Origin: CAWUKT01 sp963923035
Lineage (GTDB): Bacteria; Bacteroidota; Bacteroidia; J057; JADKCL01
DNA: 64,000 nt
Reading direction: 5' to 3'
NCBI GenBank assembly: GCA_963923035.1
Contig: CAWUKT010000026.1
Location: 16,713-80,712, forward strand
Position numbers and translations under genes: made by a program. The first letter of the stretch is position 1. The number at the start of each line of letters is the position of its first letter. The notes under the pieces are model-generated. The model was not told the DNA's origin. It saw only the letters and a list, made by a program, of their open reading frames with translations, and did not search any database. Positions 44,021 to 53,849 of this stretch are shown piece after piece.

Positions 44021-45727
44021 TTAGTGTACCATGACCTTCCGCGCCTGGGGCTGCAACATGTCGCCTTCCAGGACGATCAGGTAGACGCCGCCGGGCAGGC
44101 TGCTGGCATCGAGGTAGGTATTGCGGGACTGGACCTCCACGGCCTGCAAGGTGACGCCCTGGAGATTGACCAGACGAACCTGGCAGGGCACGACCGGATC
44201 CTCGAGCAGATCGACCCGGAACCGCCGCTGGTCTTGCAGGTAGGCAATCTCGAATCCTTGCTCCGACTCCAACTCAGTGGCAGCTCCCTGCTTCATCGCG
44301 CCACACTGGTTGACGGAGCGGTGGGAGGGCGTCTTGAGACTGGTCCGGGAATTGTAGGGCTTGGACAAGCTGCTGCGGACTGCACTCAGGACGCTCTGAG
44401 AAGGGCCGAGCTGCATTTCCCAGGGGAGGTTGTCGGTGCTGCAATCGCCCAGGCCATCGGTTTCGGTGGCCACGGCCCAAAACGACTGAGGATCGCTGCC
44501 CCGCGGCCAGCCCGCAGTGCTGGAAACGGCCGTGAACTCGCCCACGATATAGTAGTGGTTGTTGTCCGGATCCCATTCCAGGTCCTGGAAGCCGGTTCCA
44601 TTCGGGGGATAAATGCCCGTGTTCTCATATTCATTCCAGGTCAGGCCATTTCCGTAGCGGTCCACATGCAGGGTATAGGCCGACTTCTGGCCCGCAGGAT
44701 TGGAAAAGGACTGGAACTCGCCCGACACCACGTAGCTCGTATCGTTGGAGGACAGTCCGCCCATCCGGAACCCATCGCCCTGGAAAAAGCCGGTCATGTT
44801 GTCGGTATAGTAGAAGCACCACTGGCGCACGCCGGCAGCATCGATGTCCAGGAGGCCCGGCTTGGTATAAGGGCCGGTGAAGGGATCGGTGTCCGTGTAC
44901 TCAAATCCGAGGGTGAAGGTCGACGTATTGTACACGCTGGGGATCAGGGTCTTTCCCTCATAATCGGCGTAGGGAAGTGGTCCCGGATCGTAGTAGTTGC
45001 GGGCGACCACCAGGTTGCCATTCGTGTTGGTTTGGAGGAACAACAGGTCCCGGCGGGGGCAGGAATCGGATGCCACCGTACCCACCATGGTGAGCCGCTG
45101 GGCAAGGCGGTTGTAGTGAATTTCATTGCCGTAGCTGTCTCCGTACGGGCCGGAGATGTCGTATTCGTAGGCAAATACGCCCGCTCCCGCGCCATCCAAG
45201 GCTTCCAGCGCAATGTTGTTGTTCGCCATGGAGACGCCCGTCATGAAGATGCGCTCCTGGTTGAAGGGGAAAAAGGTGGTTCCACCAACGACATCGTGGG
45301 CCCGGAATCCGGGCAGGCGACGTTTCCACACGAGGTTGCCGTTGTTGAGGAGGCGGTATACGTGGGTTTGGTTGTAGGTGGAATCAAAAAAGCAGGCGAT
45401 GACATCGCTGTTGGGCATGGTGCAGATCGCTTCGGCTTCCAGGGTTCCACCGCCTTTGTGGATGACGCTGCGGACACCGACAATGCTGCCGTCGGCCCGC
45501 ATAAAGGTCACCAGGCCTTCGGTGGGAGAAGCAAAGGTATTGCCGAGGGCCACCACTTTTTGGTTGTTGGCGCCGGGGTTGTCAAGGCAAACGACATCGG
45601 CGTAACCGCCGGTGCGGGGAGCGGAGCCATAGGCTTGCAGGCGTTGGAAAGGTTGGGCGCTGAGGGTGGTCCCCAACAGGCACAGCAGGGTCAGGGAAGC
45701 CAGGCGCTTCCATAGATTGGGTTTCAT
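44021..45727 (-). CDS. T9SS cargo protein of unknown function
   Basis: 568-residue secreted protein with signal peptide (LASLTLLCLLGTTLSAQ) and a complete type A sorting domain: QGFEIAYLQDQRRFRVDL, VNLQGVTLQAVEV, LPGGVYLIVLEGD, ending QARKVMVH. The body has repeated beta-rich segments (NQKVVALGNTFASPTEGLV; NNIALEALDGAGAGVFAYEY; DRYGNGLTWNEYENTG) typical of the multi-bladed repeat proteins common in this phylum. Function unknown; surface or extracellular location expected. It is monocistronic with a terminator directly downstream. Confidence 0.85.
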   Translation of the reverse strand: MKPNLWKRLASLTLLCLLGTTLSAQPFQRLQAYGSAPRTGGYADVVCLDNPGANNQKVVALGNTFASPTEGLVTFMRADGSIVGVRSVIHKGGGTLEAEAICTMPNSDVIACFFDSTYNQTHVYRLLNNGNLVWKRRLPGFRAHDVVGGTTFFPFNQERIFMTGVSMANNNIALEALDGAGAGVFAYEYDISGPYGDSYGNEIHYNRLAQRLTMVGTVASDSCPRRDLLFLQTNTNGNLVVARNYYDPGPLPYADYEGKTLIPSVYNTSTFTLGFEYTDTDPFTGPYTKPGLLDIDAAGVRQWCFYYTDNMTGFFQGDGFRMGGLSSNDTSYVVSGEFQSFSNPAGQKSAYTLHVDRYGNGLTWNEYENTGIYPPNGTGFQDLEWDPDNNHYYIVGEFTAVSSTAGWPRGSDPQSFWAVATETDGLGDCSTDNLPWEMQLGPSQSVLSAVRSSLSKPYNSRTSLKTPSHRSVNQCGAMKQGAATELESEQGFEIAYLQDQRRFRVDLLEDPVVPCQVRLVNLQGVTLQAVEVQSRNTYLDASSLPGGVYLIVLEGDMLQPQARKVMVH

Positions 45728-46065
45728 AATGATGATGTTTGGGTTGAATGAAATCCGGCCAAGAGTTACCGGAAAAAGGTTGGTTCAAGAGTTCGCCGGC
45801 CCATTAAGAGGGCCGACCAAGTCAATGCCGGACCGGTCGGGCACCGGGCCGGTGACACAAGGGGTGATTGAATATGGAGCGGGGAAGGAGTGAAATAACA
45901 GGGTTCATGATTCGGATTTATTGGGTTGTTGTTGAAAGACACTCAAATGTAGACCTCCCCTCTCTCCGCCCCAATCCAAAAGCGCCAATGGATTATACAG
46001 CTAGGTTCATTTTTTATTCTTATTTTCACCCATAACACCTGCCATCAATATTTAAGATTATATGA
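45728..46065. other. Divergent promoter region, no gene recognised
   Basis: About 340 bases between the minus-strand T9SS cargo and the plus-strand helical protein. It contains a GC-rich inverted patch (ACCGG...CCGGT, 45829-45850) and an AT-rich half (45900-46060) that should hold both promoters. TATTTAAG at about 46049 is only a poor -7 match. No RNA gene was seen. Confidence 0.4.
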
Positions 46066-47544
46066 ATGCGACCCTCTACCCATTTGTTTGATCTGGTTCA
46101 CTCCCTGCTTCCCTCCGAAAAAGCCTCCTTTCAAAGAGCCATGAAGGCCCGCAAAAAGAAAGGTCGCCACCTCTACCTCGAACTGTACGAGCAGATCCTC
46201 CAACAGCCCCATTACCACGAAGGCCAACTGAAGCAGCATTTCACCGGCACTTCCTTTGGCAAGAGCCTCGCCTTCCCCAAATCCCACCTCTACGACCAGG
46301 TCCTCCACCACCTGCGGGCGCAGGCGACCGACCACGCCCTGCTGCCGCAGATGCGGGCCCGCCTCGATGAAATCGAACTCCTCGTGGAGCGCGCCCTCCC
46401 TCAACAAGCCCTCCGGCTCCTCCGCAAACTCCGGCCCCGGGCCGAGCGCTATTCCCTTCCTCACCTCGTCCTCCAATGCCTCCACTGGGAACGCCGCGCC
46501 ACCCTGCAACTCCTGACCGGCAATTACCGCCAGGAAATCGCCCTGCTGGCCGAAGCCGAGGCGCATTGGGAACGTGCCTTGCAACTCGAACGGGAGGCCA
46601 TCCGCCTCCACGATGACCTGTACATGAGCCTCCAGGAATTTCGCCGCAAGAGCCGGCCCGAGGAATCGGTGGACATCCAGGCACTCCGCCGCCGGCTGGA
46701 GGAGTTGGAGCGACAAGCTCCGCTGACCTTTGACGCGCGGATGGCCTCCCTCCGCGGGAAGGCCCACCTGGCGCACCTCTCGGAAAACTTCCAGAAAGTC
46801 CACGATGCCTACGCAGCCGAGGTGCGGCACTGGCAGGCCCATCCCCACCAAATGGAGGCCCGGTCCCTGCGCTACGTACGGGCCTACGGCCAGTGGCTGG
46901 GCAGCAAGGCCCTGATCCAGGACTACGGCGAATTGTTCCCGGAGATTGCCCGCTTGCGGGCCCAGGCCCTCGACGAGCGCAGCCGCATCCAAGTTTTTCA
47001 GGTCACCGCCAGCCTCGAACTATTCTACTACCTCAATGTGGGGCGGAGTCGGGAAGCATTGCCTCTGATTCCGCGCATCGAAGCCGACCTCCACCAATTT
47101 GGCCCGTCCCTCCCCATCAGCGTCCGCATTGGATTTTTCTACAACCTCGCTCTCGTCCTCTGGACCGCCCGGGAGCACAGCCAGGCCCTCAAGTGGGTCC
47201 ACCAAATCCTCCAATTTCCGGCCGGGGACGTCCGGCGTGACATTCAGTTGGTGGCTCCGTTGCTGGAAAAGATCCTCTACTTCGAACGGGGGGACATTGG
47301 GCTGCTGGAATCGTGGTTCCGTTCCTTTCGCTACCGCCGCCGAAACCAAAAGGAAACCGATGCCCTGGAGGAGATGCTATTGGGACTGATTCGGAAGGCG
47401 CTGGATGCCAAGGAAGAGGCTGAAATCGGGGAACTGTTCCGGATATTTGGGGAGGAACTGGAAACGTACGGGCAACAACCGGGGGTGTCCAGGGTGGGGC
47501 TGATGGAATTGAAGACGTGGGCGGAGCGGGGAAAAGGAGGGTAA
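46066..47544 (+). CDS. Large helical, TPR-like cytoplasmic protein
   Basis: 492 residues, no signal peptide, almost entirely alpha-helical and Arg/Leu/Gln-rich. Helix pairs such as ALPQQALRLLRKLRPRAERY, LQLLTGNYRQEIALLAEAEA and NLALVLWTAREHSQALKWVH suggest degenerate tetratricopeptide repeats. The N-terminus (HLFDLVHSLLPSEKASFQRA) resembles Bacteroidota-specific hypothetical proteins that I can place no further. The ATG at 46066 is used; another out-of-frame ATG lies at 46062. It probably acts as a scaffold in the cytosol. The next gene begins 25 bases downstream. Confidence 0.7.
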   Translation: MRPSTHLFDLVHSLLPSEKASFQRAMKARKKKGRHLYLELYEQILQQPHYHEGQLKQHFTGTSFGKSLAFPKSHLYDQVLHHLRAQATDHALLPQMRARLDEIELLVERALPQQALRLLRKLRPRAERYSLPHLVLQCLHWERRATLQLLTGNYRQEIALLAEAEAHWERALQLEREAIRLHDDLYMSLQEFRRKSRPEESVDIQALRRRLEELERQAPLTFDARMASLRGKAHLAHLSENFQKVHDAYAAEVRHWQAHPHQMEARSLRYVRAYGQWLGSKALIQDYGELFPEIARLRAQALDERSRIQVFQVTASLELFYYLNVGRSREALPLIPRIEADLHQFGPSLPISVRIGFFYNLALVLWTAREHSQALKWVHQILQFPAGDVRRDIQLVAPLLEKILYFERGDIGLLESWFRSFRYRRRNQKETDALEEMLLGLIRKALDAKEEAEIGELFRIFGEELETYGQQPGVSRVGLMELKTWAERGKGG

Positions 47545-47569
47545 AAGAGCAACTATTTTCCACGGTGAA

Positions 47570-47902
47570 GTGGATAAGTTTTGGGAAAAAATCGCTGTGG
47601 TCGGGGTAGGTTTGAAGTTAAACGCGGTACAATTGAAAGCGACAAAAAGCCTCCAAACAAAGCTGGAAGACATCTTTAAGGCCCTTGAATTCCATGTCCG
47701 GTACGAGCGGGGAACCTTCAAGAGTGGCTATTGTATTCTGGAAGATCAAAACGTTATTGTCATCAATAAGTTCTATCCTTTGGAGAGCAAGGTCAATGTG
47801 CTGGTCAATATTCTACGCAGTATTCAACCTGACCTGGCCCAGCTCGAGCCGTCCCAGGCCAAACTGGTACGGAAGCTGAACCAAACGGAGCTTCAATTTT
47901 GA
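47570..47902 (+). CDS. Conserved-looking small protein upstream of PhnP-like hydrolase
   Basis: 110 residues from a GTG start (MDKFWEKIAVVGVGLKLNAV). It is a mixed alpha/beta protein without signal or membrane segment and with one Cys (SGYCILEDQNVIVINKFYPL). I do not recognise a family. Its stop overlaps the start of the metallo-beta-lactamase gene by 4 bases (TTGA), so the two are translationally coupled and probably work together. The start could lie slightly further downstream. Confidence 0.65.
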   Translation: MDKFWEKIAVVGVGLKLNAVQLKATKSLQTKLEDIFKALEFHVRYERGTFKSGYCILEDQNVIVINKFYPLESKVNVLVNILRSIQPDLAQLEPSQAKLVRKLNQTELQF

Positions 47903-48663
47903 AACTGACATTTCTTGGTACGGGTACCTCACAGGGCGTCCCTGTGATCGCATGTGACTGCGACGTGTGCACCTCCACCGATCCCCGGGACAAGCGGCTC
48001 CGGACCTCGGTGATGGTCTCCGACAACGGACACAATGTCGTGGTGGATACCGGACCGGATTTCCGTCAGCAGATGCTGCGCGAGGGCGTACGCAACCTGG
48101 ATGGGGTGGTTTTCACCCATCCCCACAAGGACCACATCGCGGGCATGGACGATATCCGCTCCTTCAACTTCCGCCAGCGGAAGGACATGGACATCTACGC
48201 CAACGAACTGACCACCAAGGCCCTCCAACGCGAATTCTATTACGTCTTTGAGACGGTCAAATACCCGGGAGTTCCCGCCGTTGAGCTCCATTCCATCAAC
48301 GAGGACACGCCCTTTGAGGTCGCGGGCATTCCCTTTCAGCCCCTTCCCGTCCTCCACTACAAAATGCCGGTTCTGGGCTTCCGCATCGGCGACCTGGCCT
48401 ATATCACCGACGCCAATTTTCTCCCGGAAAAGACTTGGGAACGCCTGAAGGGGGTTCGCATTCTCATCCTCAACGCCCTCCGCCGCAAGAAGCACCTCTC
48501 CCATTTTACCTTAGACGAGGCCCTCGAAATCGTCGCCAAATTGAAACCTGAGTCGGCTTATTTTACCCATATCAGCCACCTCATGGGCTCCCACGCCGAG
48601 ACGACCAAAGATTTGCCGCCCCACGTCCACATCGCCTACGACGGCCTCCAATTGGAATTTTGA
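47899..48663 (+). CDS. MBL-fold metallohydrolase, PhnP-like
   Basis: 254-residue metallo-beta-lactamase-fold hydrolase. Metal ligands: THPHKDHIAGMDD (His74, His76, Asp78, His79), Asp in YITDANFLP and a late His in YFTHISHLMGSH. The N-terminal GTGTSQGVPVIACDCDVC, with paired Cys residues, matches PhnP (5-phospho-alpha-D-ribosyl 1,2-cyclic phosphate phosphodiesterase) and its relatives, in which the Cys cluster binds structural zinc. No C-P lyase genes are near, so the substrate may be another cyclic phosphodiester. It starts at TTG 47899, overlapping the previous stop; MKLTFLGTGTSQG is the conserved N-terminus, which supports this unusual start. Confidence 0.88.
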   Translation: MKLTFLGTGTSQGVPVIACDCDVCTSTDPRDKRLRTSVMVSDNGHNVVVDTGPDFRQQMLREGVRNLDGVVFTHPHKDHIAGMDDIRSFNFRQRKDMDIYANELTTKALQREFYYVFETVKYPGVPAVELHSINEDTPFEVAGIPFQPLPVLHYKMPVLGFRIGDLAYITDANFLPEKTWERLKGVRILILNALRRKKHLSHFTLDEALEIVAKLKPESAYFTHISHLMGSHAETTKDLPPHVHIAYDGLQLEF

Positions 48664-48748
48664 TCCCCCTTAAACGAGCAAGGCACCACAACTCTCGAAG
48701 GAGCCATGGTACCTTGGCGAAACAAATCCCAAATAATATCTACGACGC

Positions 48749-49252
48749 TTAACGCGCGTGATTACGAATCCGGGCCCGTTCTTTACGGGCTTTGTCCAAT
48801 TTCCGCATCTCGTCTTCACTCCGGGCATCAACGCCGTTGTCGTGGAGCTCGGGACGGAAATGGTAGGGGCCGAACCAGTGCATCATCAGGTTCCGGGAAA
48901 TCCGGGTGGTGAAGGGGATGGTGACGATCACGGTCACCACCACCGCGATGATGTGGGTCCAGACGTCTACCCCGCCAAACAATACCCAGAGGGCAAGGCT
49001 GACGGCGACGAGGGTGGCCACATTGAAGCCGTAGTTGATGTAGAGCGCTCCCCAGAAGAATCCAGGCTCGGGCTCATAATTGCACTTGCAATGCGGGCAT
49101 TCCTTGTGGACGGCCTGGAACTTAGAGTAGTGAAAGGGAGAATGGGAAAACAGGGGCCCCTTCCGGCACTCAGGACAGCGGGCTGTCATGACCGCCTTGA
49201 ACTTGGAAGGATATTCTGTGTGGTCCATATTATCGATAGCTGTGGTACTCAT
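48749..49252 (-). CDS. DUF983 zinc-ribbon membrane protein
   Basis: 167 residues. N-terminal CPECRKGPLFSH and CPHCKCNYEPEPGFFWGALY form the treble-clef zinc motif and the FFWGA block typical of DUF983. Two transmembrane helices follow (FNVATLVAVSLALWVLFGG; IIAVVVTVIVTIPFTTRISR), then a charged cytoplasmic tail. Function unknown; in alphaproteobacteria DUF983 genes lie near cytochrome oxidase assembly genes, which are absent here. It is convergent with the PhnP-like gene, with an 85-bp gap, and has its own promoter region. Confidence 0.88.
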   Translation of the reverse strand: MSTTAIDNMDHTEYPSKFKAVMTARCPECRKGPLFSHSPFHYSKFQAVHKECPHCKCNYEPEPGFFWGALYINYGFNVATLVAVSLALWVLFGGVDVWTHIIAVVVTVIVTIPFTTRISRNLMMHWFGPYHFRPELHDNGVDARSEDEMRKLDKARKERARIRNHAR

Positions 49253-49338
49253 GGCTCGATGAATTTATGTGCTTTTCTTGACACAATAATAACCCAAGCC
49301 AAAATTGCACAGGTTGATCGAGCTTCGGTATTAATATG

Positions 49339-49369
49339 ACAAATGTCACCGAGGACTGGTGACATTTGT
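49339..49369. repeat. Perfect 12-bp inverted repeat downstream of sbcC
   Basis: ACAAATGTCACC and GGTGACATTTGT flank a 7-base loop. It lies 87 bases upstream of the DUF983 start and 109 bases past the sbcC stop. No T run follows on either strand, so it could be an operator, a processed hairpin or a factor-dependent terminator. Confidence 0.6.
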
Positions 49370-49477
49370 GAAGTTGTGAATAGCTTCGGGAGAAGCCAAT
49401 CGAGGCGTTTTTACCTCGGCCGGGAAGATAAGATTCTCCCCTGGCTTCCTCCGTAACTCCGGTTACATTGGTCCCGC

Positions 49478-52400
49478 TCATTCCCAGCTCCCCCGGACCC
49501 GACTGCCGTGCTCCGGATCCTTCTCGACTTGCAAACTGACCGGAATTTCCTGCTGCAATTCTTCCACGTGAGAGATCACGCCCACAATCCGATCTTCGTT
49601 GCGGAGCTGTTGGAGGGCGTCGAAGACGATGCTGAGGCTGGCCTTGTCCAAGGTGCCAAAGCCTTCGTCCAGGAAAAAGAAGTTCGAGCTGCTCGCGTTC
49701 TGGGCCTGGATCGTATCGGCGAGGGCCAGGGCGAGGCTCAGCGCGGCCTGGAACGTCTGACCGCCCGACAGGGTCTTGATGTGGCGGTAATGGCCATCGT
49801 TGAGGCGGTCGCGGACCTGGAAGGCATTGTCTTCGTTGAGTTCGAGGGACAATTGGTTCTGGGTCAGGGCCATGAAGCGCTGGTTGGCGCGTCGGGCGAG
49901 TTCCTGGAGCCGCTGGGTGGACACGTATTTCACAAAGCCCTTGGCTTTGAAGAGTTTGGCGATGACGGCGAGGTTCTCTCGCCGTCGCATCAGTTGGTCC
50001 TGCTTTTGCAGGAACCGCAGCCGCTTTTGCAGGGCTTCCTGCAAGCGCACCAATTGCTCCCGCAGAGCCCCCAACTCTTGTTCCACCCTGGACTTCTCCG
50101 CCGACCGCGTTTCCCACTCCGCTTCCGCCGCCTTGAAAGCCGCCGGATCAAATTGCCGCCCCGCCAATTTCTCCTGGTACAAGGTTCGGTTATTGCGTAA
50201 GTCCCGCAAGTCCTCCCGAAAGCTCTGGATCACGCGGCGCTCCTCTTCCACATCCATCTCCATTTGCAGCAGCTCCTCGACCTCTTCCAACCGACCGAAA
50301 TCGCCCGTCGCCAGCAAGCGATTCAATTGGGCTTCGGTCCGCTCCAATTGCTGCCGGGCCTCTTCGGCCCGGGCCGTGGCCGTCGCCAGCTCCTGTCCGA
50401 GCTGTTGCAGCGCCGTCTGCCGACGTTCCAGTTCACCCCGCAGAGTTTGGTAGCGGTCCACCAATTCCTGGTGCTGCCGCCGGAACTCATCGCGGCGAAG
50501 CTGCAATTGAGTGGGCGTTTGCGCCTGGTAATTGGCCCACTGGAAGTGCGTCAATTCGCCTTCCAGGGTCGTCTGGCGGGCCTCCAGGCCAGCTTGGTCG
50601 GCCCGGACCTGGGCCAGGGCCTGGTCCTGCTGGCGCAGCTTGGCCTGGTGGGTCTCCACCTCCCCCTGCAATTGGCGACGGGCGCGGTCCTGGGCCTCTC
50701 GCTGGGATTGGAGGGCCTGGGCTGCTGCCAGGGCGTTTTGGACCGCCGCCGGATCATCCGGCGCGAAATCGGTCCAGTGGAAGCTGGATTCGTGGGCGGC
50801 CAGCGATTGCCGGGCCTGTTCCAAGGCTTCGGCCAGTACCGCCGACTCGGTCTTCAAACGGGCCTCCTCCCCTTGCAAGCCGCGGGCCTGGAAGTCCCAA
50901 TCGGGCAAGGGCTTGAGCTGGTTCACCGTTTTGAGGTGTTCCGCGCGGCGGTTTTGGTAGTGCTCCTCGGCGGTTCCGACGTGGTAACGCTCGGGATGGT
51001 GCGTCGCGCCGCACAGTGGGCAAGGCTTGCCCTCTTCCAATTGGTCGGCGAAATCGCCGAGCCTCCGCTTGAATTCGAGTTCGTTCAATTCCAACTCCAG
51101 GGATTTTCGTCGGTCTTCGAAATCGGTCAACAACTGTGCGATATGGTCCCGCAGGGTCGCCAGCGTCAGCGATTGATCCTCCCAACCAGCATAGGCCAGG
51201 AGGTTTCCGAACACTTCTTCCAGGTCTTTCAGTTCGCTTTGCTTCAATTCCCACGCCGCCTTTTTTTCCGCCACCAATCCTTCCCGCCGTTCTTTTTCCC
51301 GAAACCACTCCTGAAGCTCCCGCAAGTTTTCCATCCCCTGCAACTGCGCCGCCATTTGGTCCAAGGTCGCCTCGGTGGTCTTCAGGTCAGTCTGGTAGCG
51401 TTCCAATGCGCTTTCGGTTTCCTTCAAGCCCATTTCCTCTTCTTTCAGCCGACGGTTCAGTGATTTTTTTTCCTCCTGCATGCGTCCCAATCCCGCCATC
51501 CGCTCCATGTCTGCCGCCCGCTCCAAAAGTTCCTGGCGACGTTCATAGAGGCCTTCTATCTCGGCCAATTGCCTTTGACTCTCCTCCAATTGGACTTGGA
51601 AATCGGCATTGCGCGCTGCCAACTCCGATTGCTGGCGGGATGAATGCGCGGATTCTCCCTGAAGGCGTTCCTGCTCCTTCAACAGGTAACTGAATTGCTT
51701 GTCCGCGGCCTCATAGCGGCGGATCAGCTCCTCTCTTTTGTCCATTTCCGCCTCATCCGGTTCCAGCTTCCCCAAGATCTCCTGCACCTCGTTCAAGCCG
51801 TCTTCCAAGTCCTTCACCCCCTTCAATTCCTGCCGCACCCGCACCAATTCTTCGATCCGTTCCCCCAATTGGACCAGTTTTTCTTCCCGCTCCACCACCG
51901 CCTGTTCTTTTTCTCCGACCATTTCTGCATCCACCTCGCCCACCTCCATCAATTGCCCTTTCAATCCCTCCAATTCGTGGTCGGTTTCCATCAGGAGGGC
52001 CTTGGTCGGAGCCGCGAGGTCGTATTGGTGGAGGTGGAACAACTCTTCCAGGAGACTGTTGCGCTCGGCATCGCTGAGGGTCGCGTGCAGGAACTCCTTG
52101 AACTTGCCCTGGGGGACGATGATGGTCTTGGTGAAATTATCGTAGGAAAGGCCGAGGATCTTCCCGGCGTCGCTGCTCTCAAGGGGAATCCATTCCGACT
52201 CGCCCTTTGCATTGGTCTGCCATTGGTAGCCCTGCCGCTTGTACTTGCGGACATCCTCGAATTTCTTGCTGTTGCGGGAGCTGTCCACGGTGAACTTGTA
52301 CCGCGACCGCTCGTCGGGCCGGCCCGTTTCGAAGATGAACTCGATAAACAGCCGCTGAGACCGCAGGTTCATCATGTTGTAGTTCCGGCCCCGGCTGCTC

Positions 52401-52576
52401 ATCCGCTCGGTTTCGCCGTAGAGCGCGAAGGTGATGGCTTCCAGAATGGCCGACTTGCCACTTCCCACCGGCCCAAAAATGCCGAATACGGGGTAGCGGG
52501 TCAGCTGTTCGAAGTCAATAACGGTCCGTTTCTGGTAGCTGTACAGGCCCTCGATGGTGAGTTGAATGGGAATCAT
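49478..52576 (-). CDS. sbcC: Exonuclease SbcC subunit (Rad50-like ATPase)
   Basis: 1032-residue SMC-like ATPase that, with SbcD, cleaves DNA hairpins and processes double-strand ends. Walker A is GPVGSGKSAILEAI near residue 35. Long coiled coils follow, rich in Glu/Gln/Arg/Leu (~180-480 and ~560-880), around a zinc-hook CPLC in GKPCPLCGATHHPER (~520). The C-terminal signature and Walker B read LSGGQTFQAALSLALALA and NFFFLDEGFGTLD. The ATG overlaps the sbcD stop by 4 bases, the usual coupling. The length fits E. coli SbcC (1048). Confidence 0.95.
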   Translation of the reverse strand: MIPIQLTIEGLYSYQKRTVIDFEQLTRYPVFGIFGPVGSGKSAILEAITFALYGETERMSSRGRNYNMMNLRSQRLFIEFIFETGRPDERSRYKFTVDSSRNSKKFEDVRKYKRQGYQWQTNAKGESEWIPLESSDAGKILGLSYDNFTKTIIVPQGKFKEFLHATLSDAERNSLLEELFHLHQYDLAAPTKALLMETDHELEGLKGQLMEVGEVDAEMVGEKEQAVVEREEKLVQLGERIEELVRVRQELKGVKDLEDGLNEVQEILGKLEPDEAEMDKREELIRRYEAADKQFSYLLKEQERLQGESAHSSRQQSELAARNADFQVQLEESQRQLAEIEGLYERRQELLERAADMERMAGLGRMQEEKKSLNRRLKEEEMGLKETESALERYQTDLKTTEATLDQMAAQLQGMENLRELQEWFREKERREGLVAEKKAAWELKQSELKDLEEVFGNLLAYAGWEDQSLTLATLRDHIAQLLTDFEDRRKSLELELNELEFKRRLGDFADQLEEGKPCPLCGATHHPERYHVGTAEEHYQNRRAEHLKTVNQLKPLPDWDFQARGLQGEEARLKTESAVLAEALEQARQSLAAHESSFHWTDFAPDDPAAVQNALAAAQALQSQREAQDRARRQLQGEVETHQAKLRQQDQALAQVRADQAGLEARQTTLEGELTHFQWANYQAQTPTQLQLRRDEFRRQHQELVDRYQTLRGELERRQTALQQLGQELATATARAEEARQQLERTEAQLNRLLATGDFGRLEEVEELLQMEMDVEEERRVIQSFREDLRDLRNNRTLYQEKLAGRQFDPAAFKAAEAEWETRSAEKSRVEQELGALREQLVRLQEALQKRLRFLQKQDQLMRRRENLAVIAKLFKAKGFVKYVSTQRLQELARRANQRFMALTQNQLSLELNEDNAFQVRDRLNDGHYRHIKTLSGGQTFQAALSLALALADTIQAQNASSSNFFFLDEGFGTLDKASLSIVFDALQQLRNEDRIVGVISHVEELQQEIPVSLQVEKDPEHGSRVRGSWE

Positions 52577-53787
52577 GGCGCGCCCTCCTGGCTCAGGATT
52601 TCGTCCAGCAAGTAGAGGATCTCGGCACTGGCTTTCTGCCCGGTCTCGTGCTGGAAATAATCGGCAAACAACTCGGAACGGCTGCGGGTCAGGTCAATGC
52701 GTAATTGGCCGGAGCCTCCGTCATTGTCTCCGCCGCCCAGATCGGGAATCGGCCCCACCATCCGGGCGTGGGCTTCGACCAGTCGCTTGCGGTCCACACT
52801 GCTCAGGAACGTCTCGGTCGCAATGGTCAATTCCACGTAGCATTCAGGGTTGTCGCGCAGCCAGACGACGGCCGCATCCGGGTCTTCGAAGCGCTTCCGC
52901 AGCACCGGGAAACCGGCTTCCAGGGGAATCCGCTCCCATTGGGCGGCCAAGCCAGCCACCACATCAATCATGACTACGTATTTGGATTGGTTGGCCTCAG
53001 AGAAGCTGTACGCCAGGGGGCTGCCCGGATAAATGACGGGAACGGGCCCCTGCATCTGTTGGTAGCGGTGCAAGTGCCCGAGCGCCGCGTACTGGATTTG
53101 GCGCGGGAGGATGGCCGTGGGGATCAAATCGGCGTTGCCGAGGCGGATGGGCTTCTCGCCATCGGGCTCGTCGGGGGCCTCGGCTTCCGAACCCGCCATG
53201 AAGAGGTGGGTGACCAGTATGTTTACGCCCTGGTCGTCGCAGTATTCATCGGCGAGGGCCTGCCAGTGCGCGCCCAAGGCCTCGGCGAGGTCGCCGGGCT
53301 GTTCCAACGCCTGCTTCAGGCGGACTTCATTCGCATAGGGCGTGGCGATGATGCGGAGGGGCGTATCGGGAAATTGGGGCAGGGAAATTTCGAGGAATCC
53401 GGGCGCGGTTTGGGTGAGGGAAAAGCCATCGGGAAGGGCGAAGGGACGGAGTTCGGTGGTGGGGAAACCGAAGAACAGGATGCCACATTCGCGGGCGAGG
53501 GGCTCGGGGACTTCGATGCGTTGGGGGGAATCGTGGTTGCCAGCGATGGCGATAACGGGCCGCCGACCGTTGTCGGCGAGGCGCTTGAGGGTGCGGTAAA
53601 ACAGCTCTACGGCGTCGTTCGGGGGATTGAAGGTGTCAAAGAGATCCCCGGCAATGAGGATCGCGTCGGGTTGCTCCCGTTCGACCAGTTCAATGAGTTC
53701 GGCCAGGACTTGTTCCTGCTCCGGGAGTCGCTCGAAGCGTTCGAGCCGTTTGCCCAGGTGCCAATCCGCCGTATGCAAGATCTTCAT
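52573..53787 (-). CDS. sbcD: Exonuclease SbcD subunit (Mre11-like nuclease)
   Basis: 404-residue metal-dependent nuclease partner of SbcC. Phosphoesterase motifs appear in order: LHTADWHLGKRL, LIAGDLFDTFNPP, IAGNHDSPQRIE, VTHLFMAGSE and LGHLHRYQQM. A C-terminal capping domain follows. First gene of the sbcDC operon. The start at MKILHTADWHLG is fixed by the conserved first motif. The nearest upstream gene on the same strand ends 62 bases away. Confidence 0.95.
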   Translation of the reverse strand: MKILHTADWHLGKRLERFERLPEQEQVLAELIELVEREQPDAILIAGDLFDTFNPPNDAVELFYRTLKRLADNGRRPVIAIAGNHDSPQRIEVPEPLARECGILFFGFPTTELRPFALPDGFSLTQTAPGFLEISLPQFPDTPLRIIATPYANEVRLKQALEQPGDLAEALGAHWQALADEYCDDQGVNILVTHLFMAGSEAEAPDEPDGEKPIRLGNADLIPTAILPRQIQYAALGHLHRYQQMQGPVPVIYPGSPLAYSFSEANQSKYVVMIDVVAGLAAQWERIPLEAGFPVLRKRFEDPDAAVVWLRDNPECYVELTIATETFLSSVDRKRLVEAHARMVGPIPDLGGGDNDGGSGQLRIDLTRSRSELFADYFQHETGQKASAEILYLLDEILSQEGAP

Positions 53788-53849
53788 GCTCCGAAATTGG
53801 GCGGAGTGGCGGGGCTTTCCAAGGACGAATTATCGACATTGTGAGCAAC

